In this document: positions 9,253-17,540 of the stretch, piece after piece
How positions within the stretch are numbered: the stretch's first letter is position 1
How the letters are laid out: each line of letters opens with the position of its first letter
The notes under the pieces: model-generated
The model's input: the letters and a program-made list of their open reading frames with translations, nothing else
The model's database searches: none
What the model was told of the DNA's origin: nothing
Position numbers and translations under genes: made by a program
NCBI GenBank assembly: GCA_016719565.1
Contig: JADJYU010000001.1
Location: 558,001 to 622,000 of the forward strand
Length of the DNA stretch: 64,000 nt
From: Ignavibacteria bacterium
GTDB lineage: Bacteria; Bacteroidota; Ignavibacteria; Tepidaquicellales; Tepidaquicellaceae
Direction of reading: 5' to 3'

Positions 9253-9498
9253 TATACTGTGATTTAATTTCTAAAAAATTTTACTAATATAATTAATTTA
9301 AAAAATTCATTTGACTAAATTATTTATCTGTATTCACTGAATTCATGGGAGAGTTTATATTCATTGTATGAAATGACTTTTAAAGTTAAGTTATCTTTTT
9401 AAAATCCTGAGTTATTACGTATTATTTCTGTATAATCTCTTAAATATTGATCTACCAAAATTTTAATTCATATTTTTTCAATTTAATTAAAACTTAAC

Positions 9499-9945
9499 AT
9501 GAAAGACTGCAAACTAAAATATTCCATTTCTATAAATTCACCGGCTGAAACGGTTTGGGAAAAAATGACCGGCGCTGATACATATAAAATCTGGGTGAAT
9601 GAATCATGGCCCGGATCGTATTATGAAGGGGAATGGAAAGAAGGAACTGAAATTAAATTTCTCTCGCTAAACGGCGGCGGAACTCTTGCTGAGCTTAGAT
9701 CCTGTACACCAAATAAGAATGTTGAATTACTTCATACTGCTGTTATAAATCCGGACGGCTCTGAAGACAGGGATTCCGAAATGGCTAAGAACTGGATCGG
9801 CAGTTTAGAAAAGTATTCTCTTAATGAATCTGACGGTAAAACGGAATTAACCGTTGAAATGATAACAAGTCCCGAATGGGAAAAAATGTTTAACGAAGGA
9901 TGGCCCGCTGCGCTGAATAAGCTGAAAGAAATTTCTGAAAATTAA
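9499..9945 (+). CDS. SRPBCC-fold (START/AHSA1-like) protein
   Basis: A 148-residue cytoplasmic protein opening with the strand-helix pattern of SRPBCC domains (Y-S-I-S-I-N-S-P-A-E-T-V-W-E-K-M). The conserved W-P-G-S-Y-Y-E-G-E-W-K-E-G-T-E segment follows near residue 34, and the long C-terminal helix W-P-A-A-L-N-K-L-K-E-I ends the protein. This fold binds hydrophobic ligands; the ligand is unknown. A close relative is encoded by the minus-strand cassette gene at 57590-58048. Its stop overlaps the start of the PepSY membrane gene as TAATG, so the two are translationally coupled. Confidence 0.8.
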   Translation: MKDCKLKYSISINSPAETVWEKMTGADTYKIWVNESWPGSYYEGEWKEGTEIKFLSLNGGGTLAELRSCTPNKNVELLHTAVINPDGSEDRDSEMAKNWIGSLEKYSLNESDGKTELTVEMITSPEWEKMFNEGWPAALNKLKEISEN

Positions 9946-10526
9946 TGACAAATACAAATCAGAGACAGAAGCAGGCAAAGCTTCTGAGAATATTCAGAAA
10001 AATTCACAGGACTACAGGCGCGATATTATTTGTATTTTTCTTTTTTGTTTCCATATCCGGTCTACTTTTAGGCTGGAAAAAAAACAGCGGCGGGTTGATA
10101 CTTCCCGATACATATGAAGGAACTTCAGCTGACCTTAAAGACTGGCTTCCATTAGACAGTCTGCACAAAATCGCATGTAAAATTTTACACGACTCTGTTT
10201 CAAAAGATCTCTCGCTCGGTCTGGAAAGAATTGATGTGAGAAATGACAAAGGCATGGTGAAGTTTGTATTCACAGATCATTACTGGGGAGTTCAGATTGA
10301 CGGAGCGACCGGGAATTTGCTGCACATCGAAAGAAGACGTTCCGATATTGTTGAAAATTTTCACGACGGTTCTATTCTTGATTACTTATTTGATACAAAG
10401 CATGAACAGATAAAACTTGTTTACACTTCCGTAATGGGTTTAGCTCTTATGACATTTACCATTACAGGATTCTGGCTATGGTTTGGTACGAAAAGAATGA
10501 GAAAGAAAAAGCATTCTTCAGAGTAA
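9945..10526 (+). CDS. PepSY-associated transmembrane protein
   Basis: A 193-residue membrane protein with two hydrophobic helices, I-L-F-V-F-F-F-F-V-S-I-S-G-L-L-L-G near residue 28 and V-M-G-L-A-L-M-T-F-T-I-T-G-F-W-L-W near residue 168. Between them is a periplasmic PepSY-like region (V-Q-I-D-G-A-T-G-N-L-L-H-I-E-R-R). The first helix is preceded by K-I-H-R-T-T-G, typical of PepSY_TM proteins, which are often linked to siderophore or iron reduction functions. It is shorter than the four-helix iron-uptake members. It is coupled to the upstream SRPBCC gene. No iron operator is evident. Confidence 0.8.
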   Translation: MTNTNQRQKQAKLLRIFRKIHRTTGAILFVFFFFVSISGLLLGWKKNSGGLILPDTYEGTSADLKDWLPLDSLHKIACKILHDSVSKDLSLGLERIDVRNDKGMVKFVFTDHYWGVQIDGATGNLLHIERRRSDIVENFHDGSILDYLFDTKHEQIKLVYTSVMGLALMTFTITGFWLWFGTKRMRKKKHSSE

Positions 10527-10596
10527 ACGGATTAAAGTCACCTCTTAAAAAATCCGCCGATAATTTTAAAAAATTTAAACAACTGCATTCAGAGCA

Positions 10597-10881
10597 TTGA
10601 ATAAAATTTTAAAGATTTGTAAGAACGGGCATAAATTTTTTAAGAGCAGCGACTGCCCCGTTTGTCCTGAATGTGAAAAAAATTCAAAACCAAAAACCGG
10701 TTTCCTGTCGACACTCTCCGCTCCTGCAAAACGCGCTCTGGAAAGCAATAACATCGTTACAATATCCGTGCTTTCAAAATACAGTGAAGCGGAAATTTTA
10801 AAACTTCACGGTATCGGCAAAGCATCAATTCCGACACTCCGTGCAGCGCTGGCTGCAGTAGGCAGGAAGTTTAAGAGTTAA
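10597..10881 (+). CDS. Small protein with zinc-ribbon-like N terminus and RNA polymerase alpha-CTD-like helix-hairpin-helix
   Basis: A 94-residue protein. The N-terminal 27 residues contain C-K-N-G-H-K-F and C-P-V-C-P-E-C, enough Cys/His for one small zinc site. The C-terminal half (L-S-A-P-A-K-R-A-L-E through L-H-G-I-G-K-A-S-I-P-T-L-R-A-A-L) is the helix-hairpin-helix fold of the RNA polymerase alpha C-terminal domain and its stand-alone relatives. That suggests nucleic-acid binding. A TTG start is used because the coding signal begins there. It stands alone 70 bp after the PepSY gene. Confidence 0.72.
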   Translation: MNKILKICKNGHKFFKSSDCPVCPECEKNSKPKTGFLSTLSAPAKRALESNNIVTISVLSKYSEAEILKLHGIGKASIPTLRAALAAVGRKFKS

Positions 10882-11081
10882 TTCTTTATCAGACTGACTG
10901 ACTTTCTTTCCTATCTATTTTTTTCAAATCAATATTCCGTGAAATTTTTATTAAGTCTATAAAATTACTTTTCATGAAATAATAATATTTGATTAACAAA
11001 TTAGATTTATATATTTTATAAAAATCAGATCCGGTAATAAAATATTTTTACTCGCTATTCCAAAATTAAATCATATATTTG

Positions 11082-11126
11082 TTTGACATATGTCAAATTC
11101 CGTTTGCTAAGAAATTCATATTTTTG
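11082..11126 (+). promoter_or_regulatory. nrfHA promoter with a Crp/Fnr-type palindrome
   Basis: A perfect 16-bp palindrome TTTGACATATGTCAAA lies at 11082-11097, and a TAnnTTTG-type -7 box (TATTTTTG) lies at 11119-11126. The palindrome centre (11089.5) is 41.5 bp before position 11131, the geometry of class II activation by Crp/Fnr-family proteins. The half-site TTGAC resembles Fnr-like half-sites. The box is so close to the nrfH ATG (11132) that the transcript would have almost no leader. The palindrome and box are seen; the regulator and the leaderless mRNA are inferred. Confidence 0.6.
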
Positions 11127-11131
11127 TACAA

Positions 11132-11716
11132 ATGAAGTACGTCGATAAAATAATCAGTTATACAAAGCCGCCCAATGCATGGAAAGTGTCCGTTATTATT
11201 ATCAGCGGAGTTATGACGGGATTGATACTTTGGGTATTGTATGTCGGTAACGCCGTTTCATATCTTTCGGATAAACCGGAAACATGCATCAACTGCCATG
11301 TGATGAATCCGCAGTTTGCAACATGGCGCGTAAGCTCTCATGCAAATGTCGCTACCTGCAATGACTGTCATGTACCGCAGGATAATATTTTCAGAAAGTA
11401 TATGTTTAAAGCCTCTGACGGACTGAGACACTCGACGATGTTCACATTCCGGCTTGAGCCGCAGACTATCAGAATTAAAAGCATGGGCGCAGACGTAGTG
11501 CAGGAAAACTGCAAGCGTTGTCATGAACATCTTATTGATCATTCGAGTCTTATGAAAACCGAAAATGATGAAGAGAGAAAGTGCTGGAGCTGTCATATGG
11601 AGACTCCGCACGGTTCGGTAAGAAGTCTTTCCTCAACTCCAAATGTAAATGTAGAAAAACCATTCGAACTTTTACCCGAATGGATGCAGAAGTATAATAT
11701 AAAAAATTCAAAATGA
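11132..11716 (+). CDS. nrfH: Cytochrome c nitrite reductase small subunit, tetraheme quinol dehydrogenase
   Basis: A 194-residue NapC/NirT-family membrane cytochrome. One N-terminal transmembrane helix (V-S-V-I-I-I-S-G-V-M-T-G-L-I-L-W-V-L) anchors it. Four c-type heme motifs follow: C-I-N-C-H, C-N-D-C-H, C-K-R-C-H and C-W-S-C-H. The first is followed by V-M, as in NrfH, where that Met lies next to heme 1. NrfH takes electrons from menaquinol and passes them to NrfA on the periplasmic side. The stop overlaps the nrfA start as ATGA, giving tight coupling. The start ATG directly follows a TAnnTTTG promoter box. Confidence 0.96.
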   Translation: MKYVDKIISYTKPPNAWKVSVIIISGVMTGLILWVLYVGNAVSYLSDKPETCINCHVMNPQFATWRVSSHANVATCNDCHVPQDNIFRKYMFKASDGLRHSTMFTFRLEPQTIRIKSMGADVVQENCKRCHEHLIDHSSLMKTENDEERKCWSCHMETPHGSVRSLSSTPNVNVEKPFELLPEWMQKYNIKNSK

Positions 11717-13197
11717 GAAAAATAAAAGACATTATAGCTGAAAAGCCATGGTTCGGATGGCTGCTTTATATACTGACAATAATCATAGTCTTTCTGATCG
11801 GACTGCTCGGCAGCTCAATAATTGAAAGAAGAAGCGAAGCGAACCAAATTCTTCAGAAAGTAAAACCGCTCGCTGAATGGGAACCGAGAAATGAAGTGTG
11901 GGGTGAAAATTATCCGAGAGAATATGAAACATATATCTCCACTCTTGATACTTCTTTTATGAGCAAACACGGCGGGGCGAAGAAAATCGATATGCTTGAA
12001 AAGTATCCCGAGATGGTTATACTCTGGGCGGGATATGCATTTTCACGGGATTATAATCAGGGAAGAGGACACTACTACGCAATTAAAGATATCAGAAATA
12101 CGCTGCGTACTGATGTGCCTCAGCCTGCAACATGCTATTCATGTAAAAGTACTGATGTCCCGCGCGTGATGGATATAATGGGAGCGAGTGAATTTTATAA
12201 AAAGCCGTTTAAAGAAATGGGCGGGGAGATTGCGAATGCTATCGGCTGTCAGGACTGTCATGATCCCGAATCTATGAATCTGCGGATCACAAGACCTGCA
12301 CTTGTCGAAGCATTTAACAGACAGGGTAAGGATATTACGCAGTCCACTCATCAGGAAATGAGATCACTTGTCTGCGCGCAGTGTCACGTGGAATATTACT
12401 TCAAAGGAAAAGAAGAAAAGTATCTGACATTTCCGTGGGATGACGGAATGACTGCGGAAGATATGGAAACTTATTATGACAGTATAAAGCATGTTGATTT
12501 TGTGAATTCTCTCAGCAGGACACCGATACTAAAAGCGCAGCATCCGGATTATGAACTTTACAAGCTGGGGATTCATTCAGAGAGAGGTGTCGCATGCGCC
12601 GATTGTCATATGCCGTATAAGTCTGAAGGAGGAATTAAATTCACTGATCATCATATACAGAGTCCGCTGAATAACATTGCAAATTCATGTCAGGTATGTC
12701 ACAGGGAATCGGAAGCAACTCTTGTAAAAAATGTTTATGACAGACAGGATAAAGTGCTTGAGCTTACAGGTATTGCAGCGCGGTCGCTTGTGAAGGCGCA
12801 CATAGAAGCAAAGACAGCATGGGAAAGCGGAGCAACCGAAGAGCAGATGAAACCGGTGCTGGATCTGATCAGACAGTCGCAGTGGAGATGGGATTTTGTT
12901 TCTGCAAGTCACGGCGGAAGTTTCCACGCGCCGCTTGAATGCGCGAGGTTACTTGGAAATTCGATAGAACGATCAGAGCAGGCGAGAGTTCTGCTTGCGG
13001 AAATTCTTTCAAAGCTGAACGTTCCGCTTCCTATAGCAATGCCTGATATTTCTACAAAAGAGAAAGCGCAGAAATATATAGGACTGGATATGGAAAAAAT
13101 GCTTGCGACGAAAAAGGAATTCCTCGAGACCGTAGTCCCTGTGTGGGATAAAGAAGCTGAAGAGAGACACGGGAAGCTTGATGAGAAGTATAAATAA
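11713..13197 (+). CDS. nrfA: Ammonia-forming cytochrome c nitrite reductase, pentaheme catalytic subunit
   Basis: A 494-residue periplasmic enzyme that reduces nitrite to ammonium with six electrons. An N-terminal hydrophobic segment (L-L-Y-I-L-T-I-I-I-V-F-L-I-G-L-L-G) acts as signal or anchor. The catalytic heme uses the NrfA-specific C-Y-S-C-K motif near residue 140. Four ordinary motifs follow: C-Q-D-C-H, C-A-Q-C-H, C-A-D-C-H and C-Q-V-C-H. The active-site Arg (D-V-P-R), Tyr (H-V-E-Y-Y) and His (D-H-H-I-Q-S-P) are all present. It forms the NrfHA complex with the upstream gene. Maturation genes are not seen nearby. Confidence 0.97.
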   Translation: MRKIKDIIAEKPWFGWLLYILTIIIVFLIGLLGSSIIERRSEANQILQKVKPLAEWEPRNEVWGENYPREYETYISTLDTSFMSKHGGAKKIDMLEKYPEMVILWAGYAFSRDYNQGRGHYYAIKDIRNTLRTDVPQPATCYSCKSTDVPRVMDIMGASEFYKKPFKEMGGEIANAIGCQDCHDPESMNLRITRPALVEAFNRQGKDITQSTHQEMRSLVCAQCHVEYYFKGKEEKYLTFPWDDGMTAEDMETYYDSIKHVDFVNSLSRTPILKAQHPDYELYKLGIHSERGVACADCHMPYKSEGGIKFTDHHIQSPLNNIANSCQVCHRESEATLVKNVYDRQDKVLELTGIAARSLVKAHIEAKTAWESGATEEQMKPVLDLIRQSQWRWDFVSASHGGSFHAPLECARLLGNSIERSEQARVLLAEILSKLNVPLPIAMPDISTKEKAQKYIGLDMEKMLATKKEFLETVVPVWDKEAEERHGKLDEKYK

Positions 13198-13235
13198 TTA
13201 GGAATTGAAAATTAGGAATTGAAAATTAGGAATTT
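13198..13235. repeat. 14-bp tandem repeat after nrfA
   Basis: The unit TTAGGAATTGAAAA occurs twice in full and once in part, starting within a few bases of the nrfA stop codon. A second array with a 14-bp unit of different sequence lies at 20881-20917. Such short arrays are prone to copy-number change. No function is apparent. Confidence 0.85.
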
Positions 13236-13311
13236 GTTTGCAGAGGGAAATGCTAAGATGTTCAAATGCTATGCAAAGTATTAAAAATTTCTCAATTGCA
13301 ACAAACAGCTG

Positions 13312-14070
13312 TCAGCGTATGCTCAACAGTCTGTCATATATTTTTTTAATTTGTAAATCACCTAAGCCATAGATTCCTTCTCTCCGGTTAAATTCGGAAA
13401 ATACGGACTCAAATTCCCCCGAAGTGTTTTCAATAATTTCTTTTATGGTTTTCTCCGGTCTGCCGGATGATTTATCTATCGGAAATCTGTCAATATGCGC
13501 CTGACACACTTCTTCTAAATATTTAAAACAGCTGGATTTTGTTTTCGATAATTCTTTAAGTTTTACTAAGTCGCTGTTTTTGTAAGCCGTCCATAAGTTT
13601 TTTCCTAACTCAATGTCTTCGGGTCCGAACTGAATTTTCGAGTTATAAGCCTGTTCGAGCTTTTCAATATCTGCATTTCCAAATCCTTTCCATATGTCAT
13701 CATTGTTTTCAATAACCGGAAATACTCTGAAGATTTTATGAGTCGGGTTAACAGCAAGAAGAGAAATTATAAACCACATATTTATCTGGCAAAACAAATC
13801 ATTTTCAAACCATAGACAAATTTCGGAATTGTCAGGAAGGTGATTCAGCTTTTCAAATTCACTTACAGTTTTACTAAAATATTCTTCAGTGGAAATATTG
13901 TAAGCGCTGCCAATAAATTTTGCGCGGGTCTTCCAGAAGTCAGCGATGCTGTCTGCATGAACGTTTCCATCGATCAGGCATTCTCTGCAAATAATAATGT
14001 CCTGATTAATATTTGTCTGATTAAAGAGAACAACTAAACAGTCTCCGTTTAAAATGTGATATGACGGCAT
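13312..14070 (-). CDS. DUF1835 domain-containing protein
   Basis: A 252-residue cytoplasmic protein that begins with S-Y-H-I-L-N-G-D-C-L, matching the H-I-x-N-G-D opening of DUF1835 proteins. It also has the acidic I-C-L-W-F-E-N-D-L-F-C-Q-I-N segment near residue 84 that is conserved in that family. The C-terminal half is helical, with the family-like F-S-E-F-N-R-R-E-G-I-Y-G-L-G-D-L-Q-I. The biochemical role of the family is unknown. It starts the long run of solitary minus-strand accessory genes. Confidence 0.75.
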   Translation of the reverse strand: MPSYHILNGDCLVVLFNQTNINQDIIICRECLIDGNVHADSIADFWKTRAKFIGSAYNISTEEYFSKTVSEFEKLNHLPDNSEICLWFENDLFCQINMWFIISLLAVNPTHKIFRVFPVIENNDDIWKGFGNADIEKLEQAYNSKIQFGPEDIELGKNLWTAYKNSDLVKLKELSKTKSSCFKYLEEVCQAHIDRFPIDKSSGRPEKTIKEIIENTSGEFESVFSEFNRREGIYGLGDLQIKKIYDRLLSIR

Positions 14071-14131
14071 AAGTTATAAAAGTGTTTTCGGGAGCCAATT
14101 TCGGATTGATGGTATAGATAAATAACAATCT

Positions 14132-14464
14132 TCAATATTTATAAATCTTTGCATTATCTAAAAGTGATATTGCAGATTTCCAGTCCGGCAGCTTATCCGC
14201 ATCAATGGTGATTATTCTTATTTCTTTTGCAATCAGTCTGCTCTTTTTCATTGCTTCTAAATGCGCGCCGTTCATTGCAAAAGATTTCATATCCAGTTCA
14301 TTCTTCCAGAGACTCATTGTATAATGTTTAGTCCAGAATCCTCTTTTTTTAAATTCAATTATATTACTGGTTTTAAATTGTTTCATGATTTTTAATGCAT
14401 AGGATGAAAGCGCAAAAAACTTTAACGGACTTTTTAACTGAATGTATGTGATGGTTGCTTTCAT
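14132..14464 (-). CDS. Small ferredoxin-fold protein, DUF3291/monooxygenase-like
   Basis: A 110-residue protein with a beta-alpha-beta pattern. The central segment T-M-S-L-W-K-N-E-L-D-M-K-S-F-A-M-N-G-A-H-L-E-A-M resembles the dimeric alpha-beta barrel families (DUF3291, antibiotic-biosynthesis monooxygenase-like), in which a W-x-[ND/S]-E-x-x-x-x-x-F motif precedes H-x-x-A-M. It has no signal peptide. It is a solitary gene. The family assignment is tentative and no substrate can be proposed. Confidence 0.55.
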   Translation of the reverse strand: MKATITYIQLKSPLKFFALSSYALKIMKQFKTSNIIEFKKRGFWTKHYTMSLWKNELDMKSFAMNGAHLEAMKKSRLIAKEIRIITIDADKLPDWKSAISLLDNAKIYKY

Positions 14465-14507
14465 TTGTTTAAATCTTATAAATATTTATTTGTTCACTTT
14501 CCTGATT

Positions 14508-15038
14508 CTATACTGAAATGACAGGTAATTCAGTAACATCTAATATTCCTCTATAAAGTATATGAGGAATTCTATGATATAACAAAGGTCGCCCGCCCTT
14601 TTCAATTATTTCTTTGTAATAATCTTTCGTTGCCTGAGGTAAAATAGAATACTTAACGGCATCATTAGCTGCATACGGTACAAAATTTTTTCCTTCAAGT
14701 TTGTCTTTAACGTCAACATGAGCATAGAGATAGACGATTGTACTTTCCGGTGTGAGTAAATTCGGATCAATCTGATAATATCTCAATTTAAATTCTTTTT
14801 TATCTCCGGCTTCTGCAAGTGATTTTTTAATTTGACCCGGATGAACAGCTGATAAATGTAAAACATCATTCCAAAGACAATCGAGTATGGGGATTTTATG
14901 TTTCAATAATTTTTCACGTCCAACGTATTTGAGAAGTTGCTGTTCATAAATTTCAGGATATTTATCTTTTATCTCATTCAACGGATAAAGAATATTCCCT
15001 GTCATATTCAATGGTATTCTGTGATAAAGATAAATCAT
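14508..15038 (-). CDS. Hypothetical protein
   Basis: A 176-residue cytoplasmic protein with no named family recognised. It begins M-I-Y-L-Y-H-R-I-P and a near copy, L-L-Y-H-R-I-P-H, recurs near residue 153. That gives an internal Y-H-R-I-P pair separated by about 150 residues. A C-L-W-N-D-V-L-H-L-S-A-V-H-P segment lies near residue 53. Codon use and AT content match the neighbours. It may share a transcript with the small gene 43 bp downstream. Confidence 0.6.
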   Translation of the reverse strand: MIYLYHRIPLNMTGNILYPLNEIKDKYPEIYEQQLLKYVGREKLLKHKIPILDCLWNDVLHLSAVHPGQIKKSLAEAGDKKEFKLRYYQIDPNLLTPESTIVYLYAHVDVKDKLEGKNFVPYAANDAVKYSILPQATKDYYKEIIEKGGRPLLYHRIPHILYRGILDVTELPVISV

Positions 15039-15122
15039 AATTATTTCATAACTTCTCTAATTTAAGATTGCAAAAACTAAATTCCTGTTTAAACTAATTC
15101 TTCAAAAAACTGAAATAATTTA

Positions 15123-15635
15123 TTATTTCCCGGCAGACATTTCTTCTATATCTTCAGCTGTCGGTCCGTAGATCTTGGGGTTTCTGACTCCCATATTTCT
15201 GTAATAAGTACTTAACTGTCCTCGGTGATGAATGATATCAAACATAAACATCCAGAAAGTATTGCTCATAGGGTAAGCAAAAAACTCCTGTCCGTCCAGA
15301 CGAAATGATACTTTTTGTTCATCCCATGTTTTGTCATCTACGGATTTTAACTTATCAATTATTGCTTTTGCATTTCTCTCAAAGTAATCTGCGACATCTT
15401 CTTTATTATTAAACAGTTTCGTTTCCGTTTTTTCATCAGCAATAAAGGACTCTATTGAATCATTCATTACTTCAGCATGTCCTAAGAAATGACTGATAAG
15501 CTCTGCAGCGCTCTTTGATTTTTCATTACACCTGTAATTAAGTTTGGTCATATCCGACGGCAGTCCGTTAATAGCGCTTAAGGTTGAAGCCATTTCATTT
15601 CCCCAGGTTTGGATAAAAAATTCTTTGTTTGTCAT
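15123..15635 (-). CDS. DinB-family protein
   Basis: About 170 residues forming a four-helix DinB/YfiT-like bundle. The metal-binding histidines expected for the family can be seen as H in L-I-S-H-F-L-G-H-A-E and the I-I-H-H-R-G-Q-L-S motif near the C terminus. DinB proteins are metal-dependent, often thiol-transferase-like or stress-linked enzymes. The ATG at 15635 is preferred to an upstream TTG at 15659 because homologues typically start M-T-N-K-x-F. It is a solitary gene. Confidence 0.82.
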   Translation of the reverse strand: MTNKEFFIQTWGNEMASTLSAINGLPSDMTKLNYRCNEKSKSAAELISHFLGHAEVMNDSIESFIADEKTETKLFNNKEDVADYFERNAKAIIDKLKSVDDKTWDEQKVSFRLDGQEFFAYPMSNTFWMFMFDIIHHRGQLSTYYRNMGVRNPKIYGPTAEDIEEMSAGK

Positions 15636-15730
15636 TTTATTAATTTTAATTTGCACCAAATTAATTCTTTATAGAATTAATTTCAATACTACAGTTTCAA
15701 GTAAAAACTTAAAAGAGGTTAAAAAACAAA

Positions 15731-15907
15731 ATGATTAAAGAAAAAAAGCAAACTAAAAAAGTTAAATCTGAAGTTAAAAAATTAATCCCTGTAAAAGGTT
15801 TTAAATCAGTAGAGGGGATTAGAAAAGTTCGTGATGAAATGTATGAAAAGAATAAAAACCTGACTATGAAAGAATATGCTAAAAAGTATCTGCAAAAAAA
15901 ATTATGA
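15731..15907 (+). CDS. Small basic protein, possible orphan antitoxin-like
   Basis: A 58-residue open frame with an ATG start, lying between two minus-strand genes and divergent from the DinB gene. It is very Lys-rich at the N terminus (M-I-K-E-K-K-Q-T-K-K). It then reads F-K-S-V-E-G-I-R-K-V-R-D-E-M-Y-E and L-T-M-K-E-Y-A-K-K-Y-L. That second half resembles the S-V-x-x-[MI]-R-x-[IV]-R-[DN]-E-[IM] plus M-T-x-E-E pattern of small antitoxin-like proteins found beside PIN/RelE toxins. No toxin gene is next to it. Coding status is inferred from the composition and motif only. Confidence 0.45.
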   Translation: MIKEKKQTKKVKSEVKKLIPVKGFKSVEGIRKVRDEMYEKNKNLTMKEYAKKYLQKKL

Positions 15908-15944
15908 ATTGTGATTAATTTTAAAGTAAATATATATACTTTTA

Positions 15945-17453
15945 CTATAATTTTATTCCGGAGTCTAATGAATTAAGAAATTGTTCAGCGATATTTAAAT
16001 GAGCGTTTTGCTTTACTTCAGACATTTTATCAAAACTCCTTATTAACATTCTCAGCCTGGGGTTTTGCAAAAAAAATGTCCGGTGTGTATGCAAAAACCT
16101 CCAGAATAATCCGTCCCATACTTTTTGCCACTCACCTTTTTTATAATCACTCATTTTCATTAAATAGTTGCTGCCGCTTATATAAGGTTTGGTTGACATC
16201 AGACCGCCATCGGCAAACTGGCTCATACCGTAAATGTTCGGTACCATCACCCAGTCATAGGAATCTATAAACATTTCCATAAACCAGCGGTAAACTTCAT
16301 CAGGATCAAATTCGCATAAAAGCATAAAGTTTCCCAGAACCATTAATCTTTCTATATGATGACAATATCCTGATCTTTTAACTTTCTTAATTGTAATGTC
16401 TACCGGCTCTATACCTGTTGTGCCATTCCAGAAAGCGGCAGGTATTTTTCTTTTAAATCTCCAGTAGTTTATTGTGCGTTCTTCACTTCCTTTCAATTCA
16501 TATACTGCTCTGATAAACTCTCTCCATCCGATGATCTGGCGAATAAAACCTTCTACTGAATTAAATGAAATTTTGTGTTTGGCGGCAAACTGCAAAGTCT
16601 CATCCAAAACAAACTGAGGCGTTAACAGTCCGGTGTTCATCATTGGTGTCAATACGCTGTGATGCAAAATATTTTCATTTGAAACGATAGCATCTTCATA
16701 ATTTCCAAATGCTGAAAATCTTGATTTAAAAAATTCTTTTAGCCATTTTTTACTTTCGGCAAAAGTAACAGGATAAATAAAATCCGTATTTAGTTCACCA
16801 TAATTGTCGGGAAAATATTTTTGTGTATATGCAGTTGCTTCTGTATTAAAATGAGTTGGTTTTAAAAATTCAGTTTTTGGAGGAATCTTTCCTTTAGGAT
16901 ATTTTAACCGATTCTCATCATCAAAAGTCCATTTACCTCCAACAGGTTTCTCATTTATCTCTAATAATATATTTCTGCTCTTCCGCTGATGTTTGTAGAA
17001 ATCGGTTTGGAACATTCTTTTCTTATCTGAAAAATAGGCGGCAATTTCTTCGGAGGTATTTAAAAACAATGGAGTTGGGGTTTTTATTTTTTCAATCCCT
17101 TGCTCCCGGGCTACTTTGCTGATTCTTTGCTCCAGCCAGTGATCGGTTGTATCTATATATTCAAATGTATTTACACCATTTGTTTTCAAATAAGGAATTA
17201 GTTTTCTGATATCAGCTAATTCATTAAATGCATCTATATATACTACTTTAATATTTTTTGATTGTAAATAACTTTCATAAAACTTCATATTGGCTCTGTG
17301 AAAAGCGATTTTCCGTTTGTGAAAATTATATTGCCTGAAGAAAAGCCATTCTTCAACCAGATAAATTACATCGCAGGTAGATGTAAGTATATTTTGCTCA
17401 AACAGTTGATGTGGAAATATGATACCGGTTTTATTCATACGTTTATTATTCAT
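15945..17453 (-). CDS. Photolyase/cryptochrome of the PhrB (DPRP) class lacking most Fe-S cysteines
   Basis: A 502-residue protein. An N-terminal Rossmann-like domain (I-I-F-P-H-Q-L-F near residue 11, then the C-D-V-I-Y-L-V-E-E-W-L-F-F motif) is followed by a helical FAD-binding domain. The latter includes F-I-R-Q-I-I-G-W-R-E-F, Y-C-H-H-I-E-R-L-M-V-L-G-N and W-V-M-V-P-N-I-Y-G-M-S-Q-F-A-D-G-G. These fit the (6-4) photolyase-like bacterial class. PhrB-type members carry a [4Fe-4S] cluster on four cysteines. Here the region that usually reads S-D-Y-C-K-G-C is S-D-Y-K-K-G-E-W, and the later C-P pair is gone. It is probably a DNA-repair or light-sensing flavoprotein; a repair role is inferred from the family. 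Confidence 0.88.
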   Translation of the reverse strand: MNNKRMNKTGIIFPHQLFEQNILTSTCDVIYLVEEWLFFRQYNFHKRKIAFHRANMKFYESYLQSKNIKVVYIDAFNELADIRKLIPYLKTNGVNTFEYIDTTDHWLEQRISKVAREQGIEKIKTPTPLFLNTSEEIAAYFSDKKRMFQTDFYKHQRKSRNILLEINEKPVGGKWTFDDENRLKYPKGKIPPKTEFLKPTHFNTEATAYTQKYFPDNYGELNTDFIYPVTFAESKKWLKEFFKSRFSAFGNYEDAIVSNENILHHSVLTPMMNTGLLTPQFVLDETLQFAAKHKISFNSVEGFIRQIIGWREFIRAVYELKGSEERTINYWRFKRKIPAAFWNGTTGIEPVDITIKKVKRSGYCHHIERLMVLGNFMLLCEFDPDEVYRWFMEMFIDSYDWVMVPNIYGMSQFADGGLMSTKPYISGSNYLMKMSDYKKGEWQKVWDGLFWRFLHTHRTFFLQNPRLRMLIRSFDKMSEVKQNAHLNIAEQFLNSLDSGIKL

Positions 17454-17540
17454 TCTACATTATAAATGCAATGCTTTACATATTCCCAAATCAGAAATAA
17501 GGTGAATATCAATTGTGAAAAGAGTGATGTCGAAAAATAA

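Noticed and set aside
11083..11088. TTGACA as a sigma-70 -35 box for nrfH
   Set aside because: It is part of a perfect palindrome and has no TATAAT at 17 bp; the downstream TAnnTTTG box fits this lineage better.
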